64,000 nt of DNA from CALINF01 sp039980455 (lineage in GTDB: Bacteria; Pseudomonadota; Gammaproteobacteria; Pseudomonadales; Halieaceae). The stretch spans positions 62,001 through 126,000 of the forward strand of contig JBDXCG010000003.1 in the NCBI GenBank assembly GCA_039980455.1. Reading direction: 5' to 3'. The position numbers and the translations under genes were made by a program. Below are positions 16,489-24,907 of the stretch, piece by piece. The notes beneath the pieces were generated by a model that saw nothing but the letters and a program-made list of their open reading frames with translations, was not told the DNA's origin and did not search any database. Within the stretch, counting starts at the first letter, position 1; each line of letters opens with the position of its first letter.

Positions 16489-17205
16489 TTAGCGCTTGGT
16501 CATTAGCGTTAGCATTGAAGACATAACGCGAGAGATAGGGCCGCCCAGTATGAACCGCTGCTCAATATCGAAGCTCTGTAGCGCGCGGATGAGTCGCTTG
16601 TGTGTGAATTGATTATTCTGCCATTCGTATAGAGGGTAAATCTTGGCTACACCGCCTGGCTTCAGGACGCGGCGAAATTCTTCAAAGATGTCTGCTAGAG
16701 TGGCTTCATCCTCAATCCATACGAAAAGGAGATAGCTACATAAAATTTCGTCAATGCTTTGATCATCAAAGGGTAAGTTCTGTGCAGTTGTCCCAATCGC
16801 TTTATCAATGCCTGCTGGCCCGACCTTAAAATGACCGCTACCTCCCGTGGCACGTGCCAGCATACGATCCTTTAAGCTAAAGCGGATGTCTGTGCAGATT
16901 AGTGGATCAATACCATAGAATTCCACACCAGCCTCGTACGCTGCTCGAAACATCGAGTCATCTGCATAGGGCGTATAGCCACAGCCAACGTCCACTATTC
17001 GCTTACCCTGTAGCTGATTCATTACTACCGATCTGGGTCGATTCTGATAGAACACTTTGCGATACGCAGCAAAAGACCGCGCAGTGTGCATCATCCCAAT
17101 ACCGCGTTTCTGCGCGCCGTGAATGTAGTGCTGCATAATAGAAAAAGACAGATTGGCCATTGGTTTGCCAAAGCGGCCTTCTAGATGTTCGGTGTGAATT
17201 TTCAT
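16489..17205 (-). CDS. SAM-dependent methyltransferase of the envelope cluster
   Basis: A 238-residue class I methyltransferase. Motif I is RIVDVGCGYTPY, the acidic residue after strand 2 lies in FYGIDPLI, the strand-4 region is IDEILCSYLLFVWI, and FRRVLKPGGVAKIYPLYEW gives the post-motif region. It belongs to the broad Methyltransf_11 family; the substrate cannot be predicted. The gene is 62 bases upstream of the kinase and 162 bases downstream of YihY, all on the minus strand. No strong ribosome site precedes the ATG. The context suggests action on a lipid or sugar of the envelope, which is inference. Confidence 0.85.
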   Translation of the reverse strand: MKIHTEHLEGRFGKPMANLSFSIMQHYIHGAQKRGIGMMHTARSFAAYRKVFYQNRPRSVVMNQLQGKRIVDVGCGYTPYADDSMFRAAYEAGVEFYGIDPLICTDIRFSLKDRMLARATGGSGHFKVGPAGIDKAIGTTAQNLPFDDQSIDEILCSYLLFVWIEDEATLADIFEEFRRVLKPGGVAKIYPLYEWQNNQFTHKRLIRALQSFDIEQRFILGGPISRVMSSMLTLMTKR

Positions 17206-17367
17206 AAATTTATTGGGTCTCCACGAGCACTGGGCTGTAACTTATTCCACTGAGCTGTCGCTGGCAGACTATCATGTCCGCTACAGTGTGACGAAGATAC
17301 TCCCTACTGCTGGCCGACTGCTAAATGCAAAGCAGTGCCAAGTGATCCTTAGTTTCGTCGCTGTAAA

Positions 17368-18303
17368 TCAGTCCTCAATAATCTCGTGGCGAACCCGTAC
17401 CGCGACACTGCGTGGTTTAACCTGTAGACCTCTGGCAAGTAGGTGCGCCTTGGTAAAGGCCGCGCCATACAGCAATATGAGTGAAGAGTAGTTTACCCAC
17501 AGTAGGAGTAGCACGAGTGAGCCTGCCGCTCCGTAGGTGGATGCTGTCGCGGTGTAGGAAAGATAAAGAGCAATCAGCGAACGACCAATGGTAAACAGGA
17601 TTGCGGTGAGCAGCGAACCCAGAGCAACGTCGCGCCAACTCAGTTTTACGTCTGGTAACACCCTGAATATTGTAGCGAACAGCAGTGACGCCACCAGTAT
17701 AGAGAGGATAAGATCCATCAAAGAGAAGGCTGCGTCATACCAGGGCAGCCAACCCTGCACGCTATGCAGTAGCACACGCAATCCGACGCTGAGTGACAGC
17801 GACACGAGCATGACGAAACCTACCGCAAGGACAATAGTCAGCGACGTCAGGCGCTTTCTGATCAACAGAGCAAAGCTGTTGCGTGACGGCTTGGGTACGA
17901 CCGTCCAGATAGCGTTAAGCGAGTTCTGCATCTGGCCAAAGACAGTAGTAGCGCCAACCAGCATGGCCAATATGCCCGCCAGTGTGGGTAGCAGTCCTCC
18001 TTCTTTTAGGCTGGATTGAGAGATAGCCATTTGTATGGTTTGCGCCGCTTCAACGCCAATCGTATCTTGCAGCTGTGCAACAACTTCTCCTTCTGCTGCC
18101 TGCTGTCCATAAAAAATACCGATGATGCTCACGATAACTATCATCACAGGGGCTATAGAAAACAGCGTGAAAAAAGCGAGTGACCCCGCGTTGGCAAACG
18201 CATTACTCTGCAGCCATATTTGCGCTGCAGCTTTCAGAATGTCCAGCCAGTATTTGATACGTGCTTTCAACGTGGTAGGGGGCGAGGTAGTAGAGAGGGA
18301 CAT
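17368..18303 (-). CDS. YihY/BrkB-family inner-membrane protein
   Basis: A 311-residue integral membrane protein with about six membrane segments. The family start SLAFFTLFSIAPVMIVIVSI, the glutamine-containing FGQMQNSLNAIWTV, and the later YGAAGSLVLLLLWVNYSSLILLYGAAF-type segment (split here for length) are typical of YihY (once misnamed RNase BN). Some members are proposed to flip or move envelope lipids or other molecules; the role is unsettled. It sits between the acyltransferase and the methyltransferase genes, which supports a place in envelope biology. Confidence 0.93.
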   Translation of the reverse strand: MSLSTTSPPTTLKARIKYWLDILKAAAQIWLQSNAFANAGSLAFFTLFSIAPVMIVIVSIIGIFYGQQAAEGEVVAQLQDTIGVEAAQTIQMAISQSSLKEGGLLPTLAGILAMLVGATTVFGQMQNSLNAIWTVVPKPSRNSFALLIRKRLTSLTIVLAVGFVMLVSLSLSVGLRVLLHSVQGWLPWYDAAFSLMDLILSILVASLLFATIFRVLPDVKLSWRDVALGSLLTAILFTIGRSLIALYLSYTATASTYGAAGSLVLLLLWVNYSSLILLYGAAFTKAHLLARGLQVKPRSVAVRVRHEIIED

Positions 18304-18415
18304 TGTTGTCTAGCAAGTTTCCATGAGCGCGGTGCGGTAAGGATGCAGGCATCTCGGCTGAATGAGCCTACAGGGTAACAGAGACGGTGCAGGTTCTATA
18401 ATCTGGGTAGAGCGC

Positions 18416-19285
18416 TTAGGCTTCAGCCTCTTCAGCACGTCGATTCCGCTTCCAGCGCCGATTACTCCATAGCCAACTCTCCGGCTCTGCGCGAATGCAT
18501 TGCTGCGTTAACTCCACATAGCGCTGGATAATTTCGTGAGACTCTTTTTCGTAAGGCGGCTCCGCCATCTCGTGGAACTCAATCTCATAGTGCCCCGTAC
18601 GCATTCGATGGCATTGCGCGAACAGAACAGGAAACTGAGTGAGTTTGGCGATGCTTTCCGCGCCCATGAAAAACGCTGACTCCTGATTCAAAAACGTTGT
18701 CCAATAGGTGCGCTCATGCCGGGTTGGACCCTGGTCGGCCACCATGACAAACAGTCGAAATTCGCTGCGGCGCTTAAGAATATCGCGCGTTGCGTGCGCC
18801 ATTGCGAGTGGGCGCGATCCAAACTGACTGCGAATTTCATGTATCAAATCGTTAGCGACGGGGTTGTGTAGTGGCTTGTAAACGGGGTCGATTGGAATCT
18901 TCAACGCTGTGGTTGCGCCATGCAGCATCCACTCCCAGTTGCCCTGGTGAATGGTCAGTACAATCACAGATCGGGTTAGATCATTGCTGTACTTATTTAC
19001 GAGTTCGGGATTGCGAACGATTACTCGCTCGCGAAAGTCTGCAGGTGTCATCCTGCGCGCCCGTACGATCTCAAACGCGACCACAGTGAGGTGGCGGTAG
19101 AATTTTTTGCCCAATGCCTTCAGTTCAGTCTCTGACTTCTCTGGAAAAGCCCGCCTAAGATTATCCTTAACCACTGCCCTTCGATAGCGAGCAACATAGT
19201 AAACCAGTACATAGGCTATCCACGCGCAAGCGTACAGAAGCGGAAAGGGTAGCCAGCTGATTAGTGAGTAGGCAAGACGTTGCAT
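18416..19285 (-). CDS. LpxL/HtrB-like lysophospholipid or lipid A acyltransferase
   Basis: An acyltransferase of about 289 residues with one N-terminal membrane segment (PLLYACAWIAYVLVYYVA). The active-site H-x4-E motif is HQGNWEW. The segment NLRRAFPEKSETELKALGKKFYRHL and the closing tryptophan-rich EPESWLWSNRRWK are family hallmarks. Members add secondary acyl chains to lipid A or to other lysolipids. The start at 19285 is chosen because the longer frame (to 19369) runs back into the LRR lipoprotein gene; no clear ribosome site supports either. Whether it is the housekeeping LpxL or a specialised enzyme cannot be told from this window. Confidence 0.9.
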   Translation of the reverse strand: MQRLAYSLISWLPFPLLYACAWIAYVLVYYVARYRRAVVKDNLRRAFPEKSETELKALGKKFYRHLTVVAFEIVRARRMTPADFRERVIVRNPELVNKYSNDLTRSVIVLTIHQGNWEWMLHGATTALKIPIDPVYKPLHNPVANDLIHEIRSQFGSRPLAMAHATRDILKRRSEFRLFVMVADQGPTRHERTYWTTFLNQESAFFMGAESIAKLTQFPVLFAQCHRMRTGHYEIEFHEMAEPPYEKESHEIIQRYVELTQQCIRAEPESWLWSNRRWKRNRRAEEAEA

Positions 19286-19305
19286 ATTGGCTGACGAACC
19301 AAGAT

Positions 19306-19812
19306 TCAGCGACAATGCGCCGGTAGTTCGAGCGTTTCTACGACAAGCATAGCGCCTGCGTCGGGACATTGGAGCGTAGCATTGCCGCTGAGATCCAGTA
19401 CGCGAAGCTGCGATAAGTCATACAAAGGTACGGGATCAACAATCACATTGTTGTCCAGGTAGAGTTCTTGCAGGCTTTTGAGTGCCTGCAGCTCCAACAG
19501 GTTTCTAATATTATTGGAAGACAGCTTCAGGTGAGTCAGTCCGGTGAACGTCGCCAGCCCGGCCAGGTTACTGATAGTGCTGTGGCTGCAGTTTAGCGTG
19601 GTCAGCTTATTTGGCCCCGTAGCCTTTGCATCCACGATGGCTTGATCTACGCATTCCGATAACGCGCCATCGTCGATAGTGTAGTCGCTGAACAAAGACT
19701 CTGGTGTGTAGACCAGACGATCGTTTACGGTAATATCGTAAGATTCACAGCCGGCCAGGCAGGCGCAGAGAGCTATCGCTGTTGAGGTTATACGGCTCTG
19801 CAGGAAACGCAT
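19306..19812 (-). CDS. Leucine-rich-repeat lipoprotein
   Basis: A small lipoprotein of 168 residues. The signal peptide ends in the lipobox CLAGC (Cys22). After a spacer with an acidic DYTIDDG patch come about four leucine-rich repeats of the short LxxLxLxxNxI type: LTTLNCSHSTI, LTHLKLSSNNI, LQELYLDNNVI, LRVLDLSGNAT. LRR surfaces bind proteins or glycans. It is the first gene of the minus-strand envelope cluster and lies 20 bases from the acyltransferase start. The upstream gap faces the cyclase-like gene, so a divergent promoter region is expected there. The function is unknown. Confidence 0.85.
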   Translation of the reverse strand: MRFLQSRITSTAIALCACLAGCESYDITVNDRLVYTPESLFSDYTIDDGALSECVDQAIVDAKATGPNKLTTLNCSHSTISNLAGLATFTGLTHLKLSSNNIRNLLELQALKSLQELYLDNNVIVDPVPLYDLSQLRVLDLSGNATLQCPDAGAMLVVETLELPAHCR

Positions 19813-19877
19813 GATTAGCTCTCTTGATGGTCGAAATGAACACTATACGCTCTTGTCAGCATCGCAGTGCGATGAAC

Positions 19878-19907
19878 GTGACGGTGGCCTTGAACAGACC
19901 CTATAAT
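19878..19907 (+). promoter_or_regulatory. Sigma-70-type promoter for the cyclase-like gene
   Basis: A -35-like GTGACG (19878-19883) and a perfect -10 TATAAT (19902-19907) stand 18 bases apart. Transcription would start near 19914, about 29 bases before the ATG at 19943. Confidence 0.55.
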
Positions 19908-19942
19908 GCTATCTTGTCGAGCGACTAAAAACGAGTGCACGA

Positions 19943-21268
19943 ATGGACGATACGGACGACATTGATTTCAGGCGCGATAACCGTCGAGATAACTCCGATG
20001 CCATCAGCATTGTCCAGAGGGGCAACCTGAAGCTCCTGGAAGCCACCTTGCGTAAACAATGGCGGTTAGGTCAGAACATCGTGCTCTGCTGGAGTCCTGA
20101 CGAGCGTGGGATGCTGGTGATTTTTGTGCCGCATTACTACTTGGGCAATTATTGCGCGGAAGTGGACACGCAGGGTGAGAAGTCGCATGAGAATGAGAGT
20201 TTTGTACAGCAACTGATATCCGGCGAACGTTGCAAGGAACGTGACGAGTTGTTTGACATCGCCAAGCGGCTTCGCGTTTCACCCACCTTCGTTAAACTCA
20301 ATACAGCGTTGACCGAAGAGCCCGGTGTAATTAACGCGGTGGAGCAGCTCATCAAACGCTATGGGTTAAGTTATGTCGATCAGCGCGCTGTACTTCTGTT
20401 CGATATCGCTCAATTTTCCTTATGCACGCCGTTTGAGCAAGCCAGTCAGCTGAACAGCCTCTCCTACTCGATGAATTCTGCCTATAACAAGCTGTTAGGG
20501 CAGGGTATTGAGATCAACTTTTCCAGAACCACGACCGGTGATGGCTACTATGTGTGGAATCGTGATTTCACTCCCTTTGCCAGCATGGATTTGTTTTGCT
20601 TCATGCTCCTTGTGGTTGCCGACAATGCGGCCGCACGAGCTGCCTCCAAGGGCAATACCGTGCCAGTCATTCGTACAGGCTTTCACATTGGCAGTCACTA
20701 CGAGCTCTATCAGGCTGAGGGCGTCAATCCCACGGTATTTAGCTATATCGTAGGAGATGTCACCATCGAGCTAGCGCGTATGGTAGATCTGGCTAAGCCA
20801 CATCAGGTTCTGGTGGGTGACTTCAAGGCTCGCTTGCCCGGTCGTGAGCAGAGCGATATCCCCCACAATGTTGATAGTCAGGGGTTCGTGCAAGCCTGCG
20901 TTCGCGAGCTGGACTCGTTAATAGGTACGCAATTGGCCGGCAAGCCCGTACAGGCTTTTCGTTGTTCATTGAGCGGGTCTGGCGGCAGCGCCAATAGCGC
21001 TCCGCGTAAAATTCAGATTGTCGATAAGCATGGTTTATCCCGCGATGCTTTTAATCTGGAGCTAGGTATTCTGTTGGACGGGGAGACATTGTCGCTAGGT
21101 CTGAGCGAGGATCAGCTGCCTGCTCAGGGCGAGAATGCAGCCAAGGAAGAGGCCTCGCCAGTGATTGATCGACAGCAGCCCGCGCCTGCACGCAGTACTG
21201 ATGAGTTGATTGATGAGTTGTCCGGCATCCTGCAAAAGCGGGTGGGCAGTTCACCAAAGGAGAGTTGA
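19943..21268 (+). CDS. Divergent class III adenylate/guanylate cyclase-like protein
   Basis: A soluble 441-residue protein. Residues about 145-295 resemble the class III nucleotidyl cyclase domain. The two metal aspartates are present in LLFDIAQFS (Asp154) and TTGDGYYVW (Asp200), and an arginine lies where the transition-state Arg is expected in VTIELARM (Arg279). The usual Lys of the K-T-I-G-D motif is Thr196, and the Asn of the V-N-x-A-A-R motif is Ile275, so normal ATP cyclisation is doubtful. The N-terminal 140 residues and the C-terminal 140 residues match nothing I recognise. It is not membrane-bound. rsmJ follows in the same reading frame after the TGA. Confidence 0.7.
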   Translation: MDDTDDIDFRRDNRRDNSDAISIVQRGNLKLLEATLRKQWRLGQNIVLCWSPDERGMLVIFVPHYYLGNYCAEVDTQGEKSHENESFVQQLISGERCKERDELFDIAKRLRVSPTFVKLNTALTEEPGVINAVEQLIKRYGLSYVDQRAVLLFDIAQFSLCTPFEQASQLNSLSYSMNSAYNKLLGQGIEINFSRTTTGDGYYVWNRDFTPFASMDLFCFMLLVVADNAAARAASKGNTVPVIRTGFHIGSHYELYQAEGVNPTVFSYIVGDVTIELARMVDLAKPHQVLVGDFKARLPGREQSDIPHNVDSQGFVQACVRELDSLIGTQLAGKPVQAFRCSLSGSGGSANSAPRKIQIVDKHGLSRDAFNLELGILLDGETLSLGLSEDQLPAQGENAAKEEASPVIDRQQPAPARSTDELIDELSGILQKRVGSSPKES

Positions 21269-21286
21269 CGCATCGTATCGGTACCC

Positions 21287-22090
21287 TTGCTCGCAGTTGC
21301 CCCTGTTAGCCCCAACGATCAACCAACGGCAGAACGTCTTGCTCAGGAACTCCAGACGGTGGTGCTCGAGCCCGCCACTGATCCACGCAGTGTCGAACAG
21401 TATTTTGCTGTACTCATGGTTAGCGGTCATCGTATTGCTCTGCAGCAGTGCGGCAGAAATATGCCTGGCGAGGTGTCTGTCGATTTTGGCAGCGGTGGTA
21501 TGCGCCATCGGCGCCGCGGCGGCAATAATGAGGATCTCGGTAAAGCTGTCGGCGTGAAAAAGCGTAAAGAGCTATTTGTGCTGGATGCTACTGCGGGTCT
21601 TGGGCGCGATAGTTTTGTGCTTGCAGACATGGGTTGTAAAGTCAGGTTGTGTGAGCGTGAACCCCTTGTGGCATTGTTGCTCCAAGCTGGTCTGGATGCG
21701 GCGCGCAGCAGTGATGATGAATGGCTAAGAGCAGTTAGCAGTCGCATGCACTTGGTGTCAGGTGACGCAACGGAGTTACCGTCCAGTCTGATTGACGGCA
21801 TTGACGTGATTTATCTCGATCCAATGTTTCCGCAGCGTAGGCAATCTGCTGCAGTTAAAAAAGAAATGGCAATCCTGCAGCGCTTGCTCCCAGACTCACA
21901 AGAGGGCGCTCAGCCTGAAACATTATTACGCTGGGCGCTTGAGCAGCCTGTCGCGCGTATCGTATTGAAGAGACCCCGCAAAGCGCCTTTGCTTGATGAC
22001 ACAAAACCATCACATTCGCTGCAGGGTAAGTCCATTCGGTTTGATGTCTTTGTGAAACGCGCGTTGCAGCCCAGGTTAACGGACGTCTAA
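21287..22090 (+). CDS. rsmJ: 16S rRNA (guanine1516-N2)-methyltransferase RsmJ
   Basis: Methylates G1516 of 16S rRNA in the small subunit. The signature stretches are all here: SVDFGSGGMRHRR near the start of the core, VLDATAGLGRDSFVLADMG (motif I), VIYLDPMFPQRRQSA (motif IV) and KKEMAILQRLL. The start is uncertain. There is no ATG or GTG between the upstream stop codon (21266-21268) and the conserved core. The TTG at 21287 has no ribosome site near it, whereas AAGGAGAG (21257-21264) lies about 9 bases before an ATC at 21272 in the same frame. The last four bases overlap the convergent SDR gene. Confidence 0.92.
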   Translation: MLAVAPVSPNDQPTAERLAQELQTVVLEPATDPRSVEQYFAVLMVSGHRIALQQCGRNMPGEVSVDFGSGGMRHRRRGGNNEDLGKAVGVKKRKELFVLDATAGLGRDSFVLADMGCKVRLCEREPLVALLLQAGLDAARSSDDEWLRAVSSRMHLVSGDATELPSSLIDGIDVIYLDPMFPQRRQSAAVKKEMAILQRLLPDSQEGAQPETLLRWALEQPVARIVLKRPRKAPLLDDTKPSHSLQGKSIRFDVFVKRALQPRLTDV

Positions 22091-22863
22091 TCCCTGCCCG
22101 GAGCGCGAAACAGCCTGCGCGTGAAGACAGATTGGACAAACGGGTCGATCAATCGATAGATACGGCCTGATATGCAGATGGGCTTTCCCTTTTCCACCGC
22201 TTTGATTCCGTCTGCGACAACGGTAGAGGCGGGGTACCAAAGCCACTTTGGCATTGAGGATTTCATTTCCTGCAGGCCAGCTGTCTCGTGGAAATCAGTG
22301 TGCGTGAAACCGGGGCAAAGTGCACATGCGTTCACCCCTGTGTCCTCCAGAGTGACAGCGAGTGCTTCGGAGAGCGAGATCAGGTATGCCTTGCTGGGGC
22401 CATAGTTGCAGCCATCTGCACGGGGTATACGGCCGGCGACAGACGCCACATTGATAACCCGGCCAAAACCGCGCTCTTGCATCGCGGGTACAAACAAATG
22501 GCAAAGGTGGGCGACCGAAGTCATCATCAGTTGAAAGAAATCACTTTGGGCCTGCCAGTCTCGGTCTTCCAGTAGATTAGGCCCTGCGATACCGGCGTTG
22601 TTCACCAGATAATCTACCTGCAGGCCGCGAGTCTGTATTTCATCGTAAAGAGCCTGTGGCGCAAGTGGGTCAACAAGGTCACAGCTGATCACCTCGCAAG
22701 AGATGGAGTGATTCTCTTGTAGATCATTGGCGAGGGCTTGGAGCTTCTCGAGTCGCCTTGCAACCAGTATCAGATTGTAATCTTGTGCGGCTAGCTGCCG
22801 TGCAAATTCGGCGCCTAGTCCGGCAGAAGCTCCCGTAATCAATGCAGTGCGGGAATTCATCAT
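22087..22863 (-). CDS. Short-chain dehydrogenase/reductase (cytoplasmic)
   Basis: A 258-residue SDR of the classical DltE/YqjQ-like kind: TGASAGLG nucleotide motif, VNNAGIAG, the catalytic serine in NVASVAGR and YGPSK as the Tyr-x3-Lys pair. The segment CALCPGFTHTDFHE after the active site is shared with the next SDR gene, so the two are probably related. GAGGAGA precedes two adjacent ATGs (22863 and 22860); either may start translation. The substrate is unknown. The gene converges on rsmJ (four-base overlap) and diverges from the neighbouring SDR. Confidence 0.9.
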   Translation of the reverse strand: MMNSRTALITGASAGLGAEFARQLAAQDYNLILVARRLEKLQALANDLQENHSISCEVISCDLVDPLAPQALYDEIQTRGLQVDYLVNNAGIAGPNLLEDRDWQAQSDFFQLMMTSVAHLCHLFVPAMQERGFGRVINVASVAGRIPRADGCNYGPSKAYLISLSEALAVTLEDTGVNACALCPGFTHTDFHETAGLQEMKSSMPKWLWYPASTVVADGIKAVEKGKPICISGRIYRLIDPFVQSVFTRRLFRAPGRD

Positions 22864-22988
22864 TGTCTCTCCTCTTACAGTGGGTGCTGCACGGCGATCT
22901 CAGCCTGAGTGCTTATTTCGGCGTTCCACTTTACGTCAGCATGGGTATGATGGCCAAACAACTATTTAACGATCAAATGGGACTACAC

Positions 22989-23744
22989 ATGGCCAAACAT
23001 AAGCTCACTGCCATGGTGACCGGCGCGTCCGCTGGTCTCGGTGAGGCATTCTGTCGAGCGCTCGCAGATGAGTGTGACGTCATCATTGCCGTGGCACGCA
23101 GAGAGGACCGGTTGGTCGCGTTGGCGAAGGAATTGGAGGGTTTGGCTGAGGTACATCCAATACAGGCCGATCTCACCAGCGTTGTTGGTCTGACCCGGAC
23201 GGTAGAGGCGCTGCGTCAGCTGGGGCCGGTAGACTATCTGGTGAATAACGCAGGCTTTGGCACCACAGGACCTTTTGCCGCTTCTGATCTGGAAAAAGAA
23301 CTGGAGATGGTGCGCATTCACATCGATGCCCCCTTGGTGCTGACGCGAGCGGCTCTGCCTTTTATGCGCGAGCTGGGCGGCGGTAGCATAATTAATGTTT
23401 CTTCGGTAGCGGGCTTTCTTGCGGTCAATCAACTAGCGGTTTATGGCGCGGCCAAGTCGTTCATTAGTGCATGGTCTTTGTCGTTGCAGGAAGAAGTTCG
23501 CTCAGACAATATTCAGGTGCAACTTCTGTGTCCCGGCTACACCCACACGGAATTTCATGACAGGGAATCTTTTAGCGCTTTTGACAAATCCCAGGTGCCC
23601 GAGAATGTCTGGATGGACGCAGAGACCGTGGTTGCCACGAGCCTCGCGGCTTTGAAGTCTGGACAGCAGGTTGTCGTGCCAGGAGAGCACAATGTGCAAG
23701 CAGCGCACGCCGGTTTGGCCGCGTTTGGCGAACTAGTGAAGTAA
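22989..23744 (+). CDS. Short-chain dehydrogenase/reductase (cytoplasmic)
   Basis: An SDR of 251 residues, divergent in direction from its neighbour at 22087-22863 and similar to it: TGASAGLG, NNAGFG, NVSSVAGF, YGAAK and CPGYTHTEFHD. The length and motifs are those of a classical NAD(P)-dependent oxidoreductase acting on a carbonyl or alcohol; the substrate is not predictable. ATG 22989 is favoured by a GGGA 6 bases upstream and by the usual distance to the TGASAGLG motif. The 3' end overlaps dapE (convergent) by 12 bases. Confidence 0.9.
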   Translation: MAKHKLTAMVTGASAGLGEAFCRALADECDVIIAVARREDRLVALAKELEGLAEVHPIQADLTSVVGLTRTVEALRQLGPVDYLVNNAGFGTTGPFAASDLEKELEMVRIHIDAPLVLTRAALPFMRELGGGSIINVSSVAGFLAVNQLAVYGAAKSFISAWSLSLQEEVRSDNIQVQLLCPGYTHTEFHDRESFSAFDKSQVPENVWMDAETVVATSLAALKSGQQVVVPGEHNVQAAHAGLAAFGELVK

Positions 23745-24869
23745 CAGGCGTTCGAGTATGCCGGTATAAATTCTCGTCAGTACCGGCAGATCGGCTACGC
23801 AAACATGCTCATCAATCTGGTGAATCGAGCTATTGATTGGGCCCAGTTCCAGCACTTGGGCTCCAGTGGGAGCGATGAAACGCCCGTCTGATGTACCACC
23901 AGATGTCGACAGGGTGCTGCAAACACCTGTCTCAGCTTCGATTGCGCCTAGACTCGCTTCCACTAATTCACCGGCCGCTGTCAGGAAAGGCTGTCCGCTA
24001 AGCACCCAGGTAAGATTATAATCAAGCTGGTGCTTGTCGAGTATTTCCTCGGTCCGGCTCTTAAGCTGATCCGCTGTTACCTCAGTAGAAAACCGGAAAT
24101 TGAATACAACGTCGAGATGACCGGGAATCACGTTGGTTGCGCCGGTACCACTGTTGAAGTTGGAAATTTGCATGGACGTGGGCGGGAATGATGCGTTGCC
24201 TTCATCCCAGGTTTGCTGTGTTAACTCAGCCAGTGCTGGCATTGCGCGGTGAATGGGATTGTCTGCCAGGTGAGGATAGGCGATATGACCTTGCTTCCCT
24301 TTTACCTGCATAACCGCGCCCAGTGAACCACGGCGCCCATTTTTGATGGTATCTCCCAGTTGTTCGCTGCTCGATGGCTCGCCGACCAAACACCAGTCTA
24401 TGGTTTTGCCCAGTTGCGAAAGATGTTCGATCACCTTCACCGTGCCGTTCACCGCCGGACCTTCTTCGTCGGAGGTGATCAAAAAGCCTATGCGCCCAGG
24501 ATGGTCAGGATGTGCCGCGACAAAGTTCTCGCAAGCCACCACCATGGCTGCGAGACTGCCTTTCATATCGGCCGCACCGCGTCCATATAACATGCCATCT
24601 CTCACCACCGGATCAAACGGGTCAGATTGCCATTGCGCTACAGGTCCGGTGGGCACAACATCGGTATGCCCAGCAAATACAATGATTGGTCCCTCACTCC
24701 CGTGCTCCGCCCAGAAGTTGTCTACGTCCCCAAAACGCAATTCGTCACAATTGAATCCGATGTCTTGTAGACGTCGCATCATTAGCGCCTGACAGCCGGC
24801 ATCCTCGGGAGTGACGGATTGTCTGCGGATTAGATCCTGGCAGAGTTGAACGGTAGGGTCGTTAAGCAC
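23733..24869 (-). CDS. dapE: Succinyl-diaminopimelate desuccinylase
   Basis: Hydrolyses N-succinyl-LL-diaminopimelate to LL-diaminopimelate and succinate. It is an M20-family dizinc enzyme of 378 residues. Metal and catalytic residues are readable: His in FAGHTDVVPTG, Asp in GAADMKGS, the Glu pair in TSDEEGPA, and the late His in NSSIHQIDE. The central dimerisation domain (about 180-290) is present. It is the downstream partner of dapD on the same strand (38-base gap), and so probably the last gene of the yffB-dapD-dapE unit. Confidence 0.97.
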   Translation of the reverse strand: MLNDPTVQLCQDLIRRQSVTPEDAGCQALMMRRLQDIGFNCDELRFGDVDNFWAEHGSEGPIIVFAGHTDVVPTGPVAQWQSDPFDPVVRDGMLYGRGAADMKGSLAAMVVACENFVAAHPDHPGRIGFLITSDEEGPAVNGTVKVIEHLSQLGKTIDWCLVGEPSSSEQLGDTIKNGRRGSLGAVMQVKGKQGHIAYPHLADNPIHRAMPALAELTQQTWDEGNASFPPTSMQISNFNSGTGATNVIPGHLDVVFNFRFSTEVTADQLKSRTEEILDKHQLDYNLTWVLSGQPFLTAAGELVEASLGAIEAETGVCSTLSTSGGTSDGRFIAPTGAQVLELGPINSSIHQIDEHVCVADLPVLTRIYTGILERLLLH

Positions 24870-24907
24870 ATTGGTTCCTGTTGTCGGTGAGCCTGTGTTG
24901 AGGGGGC

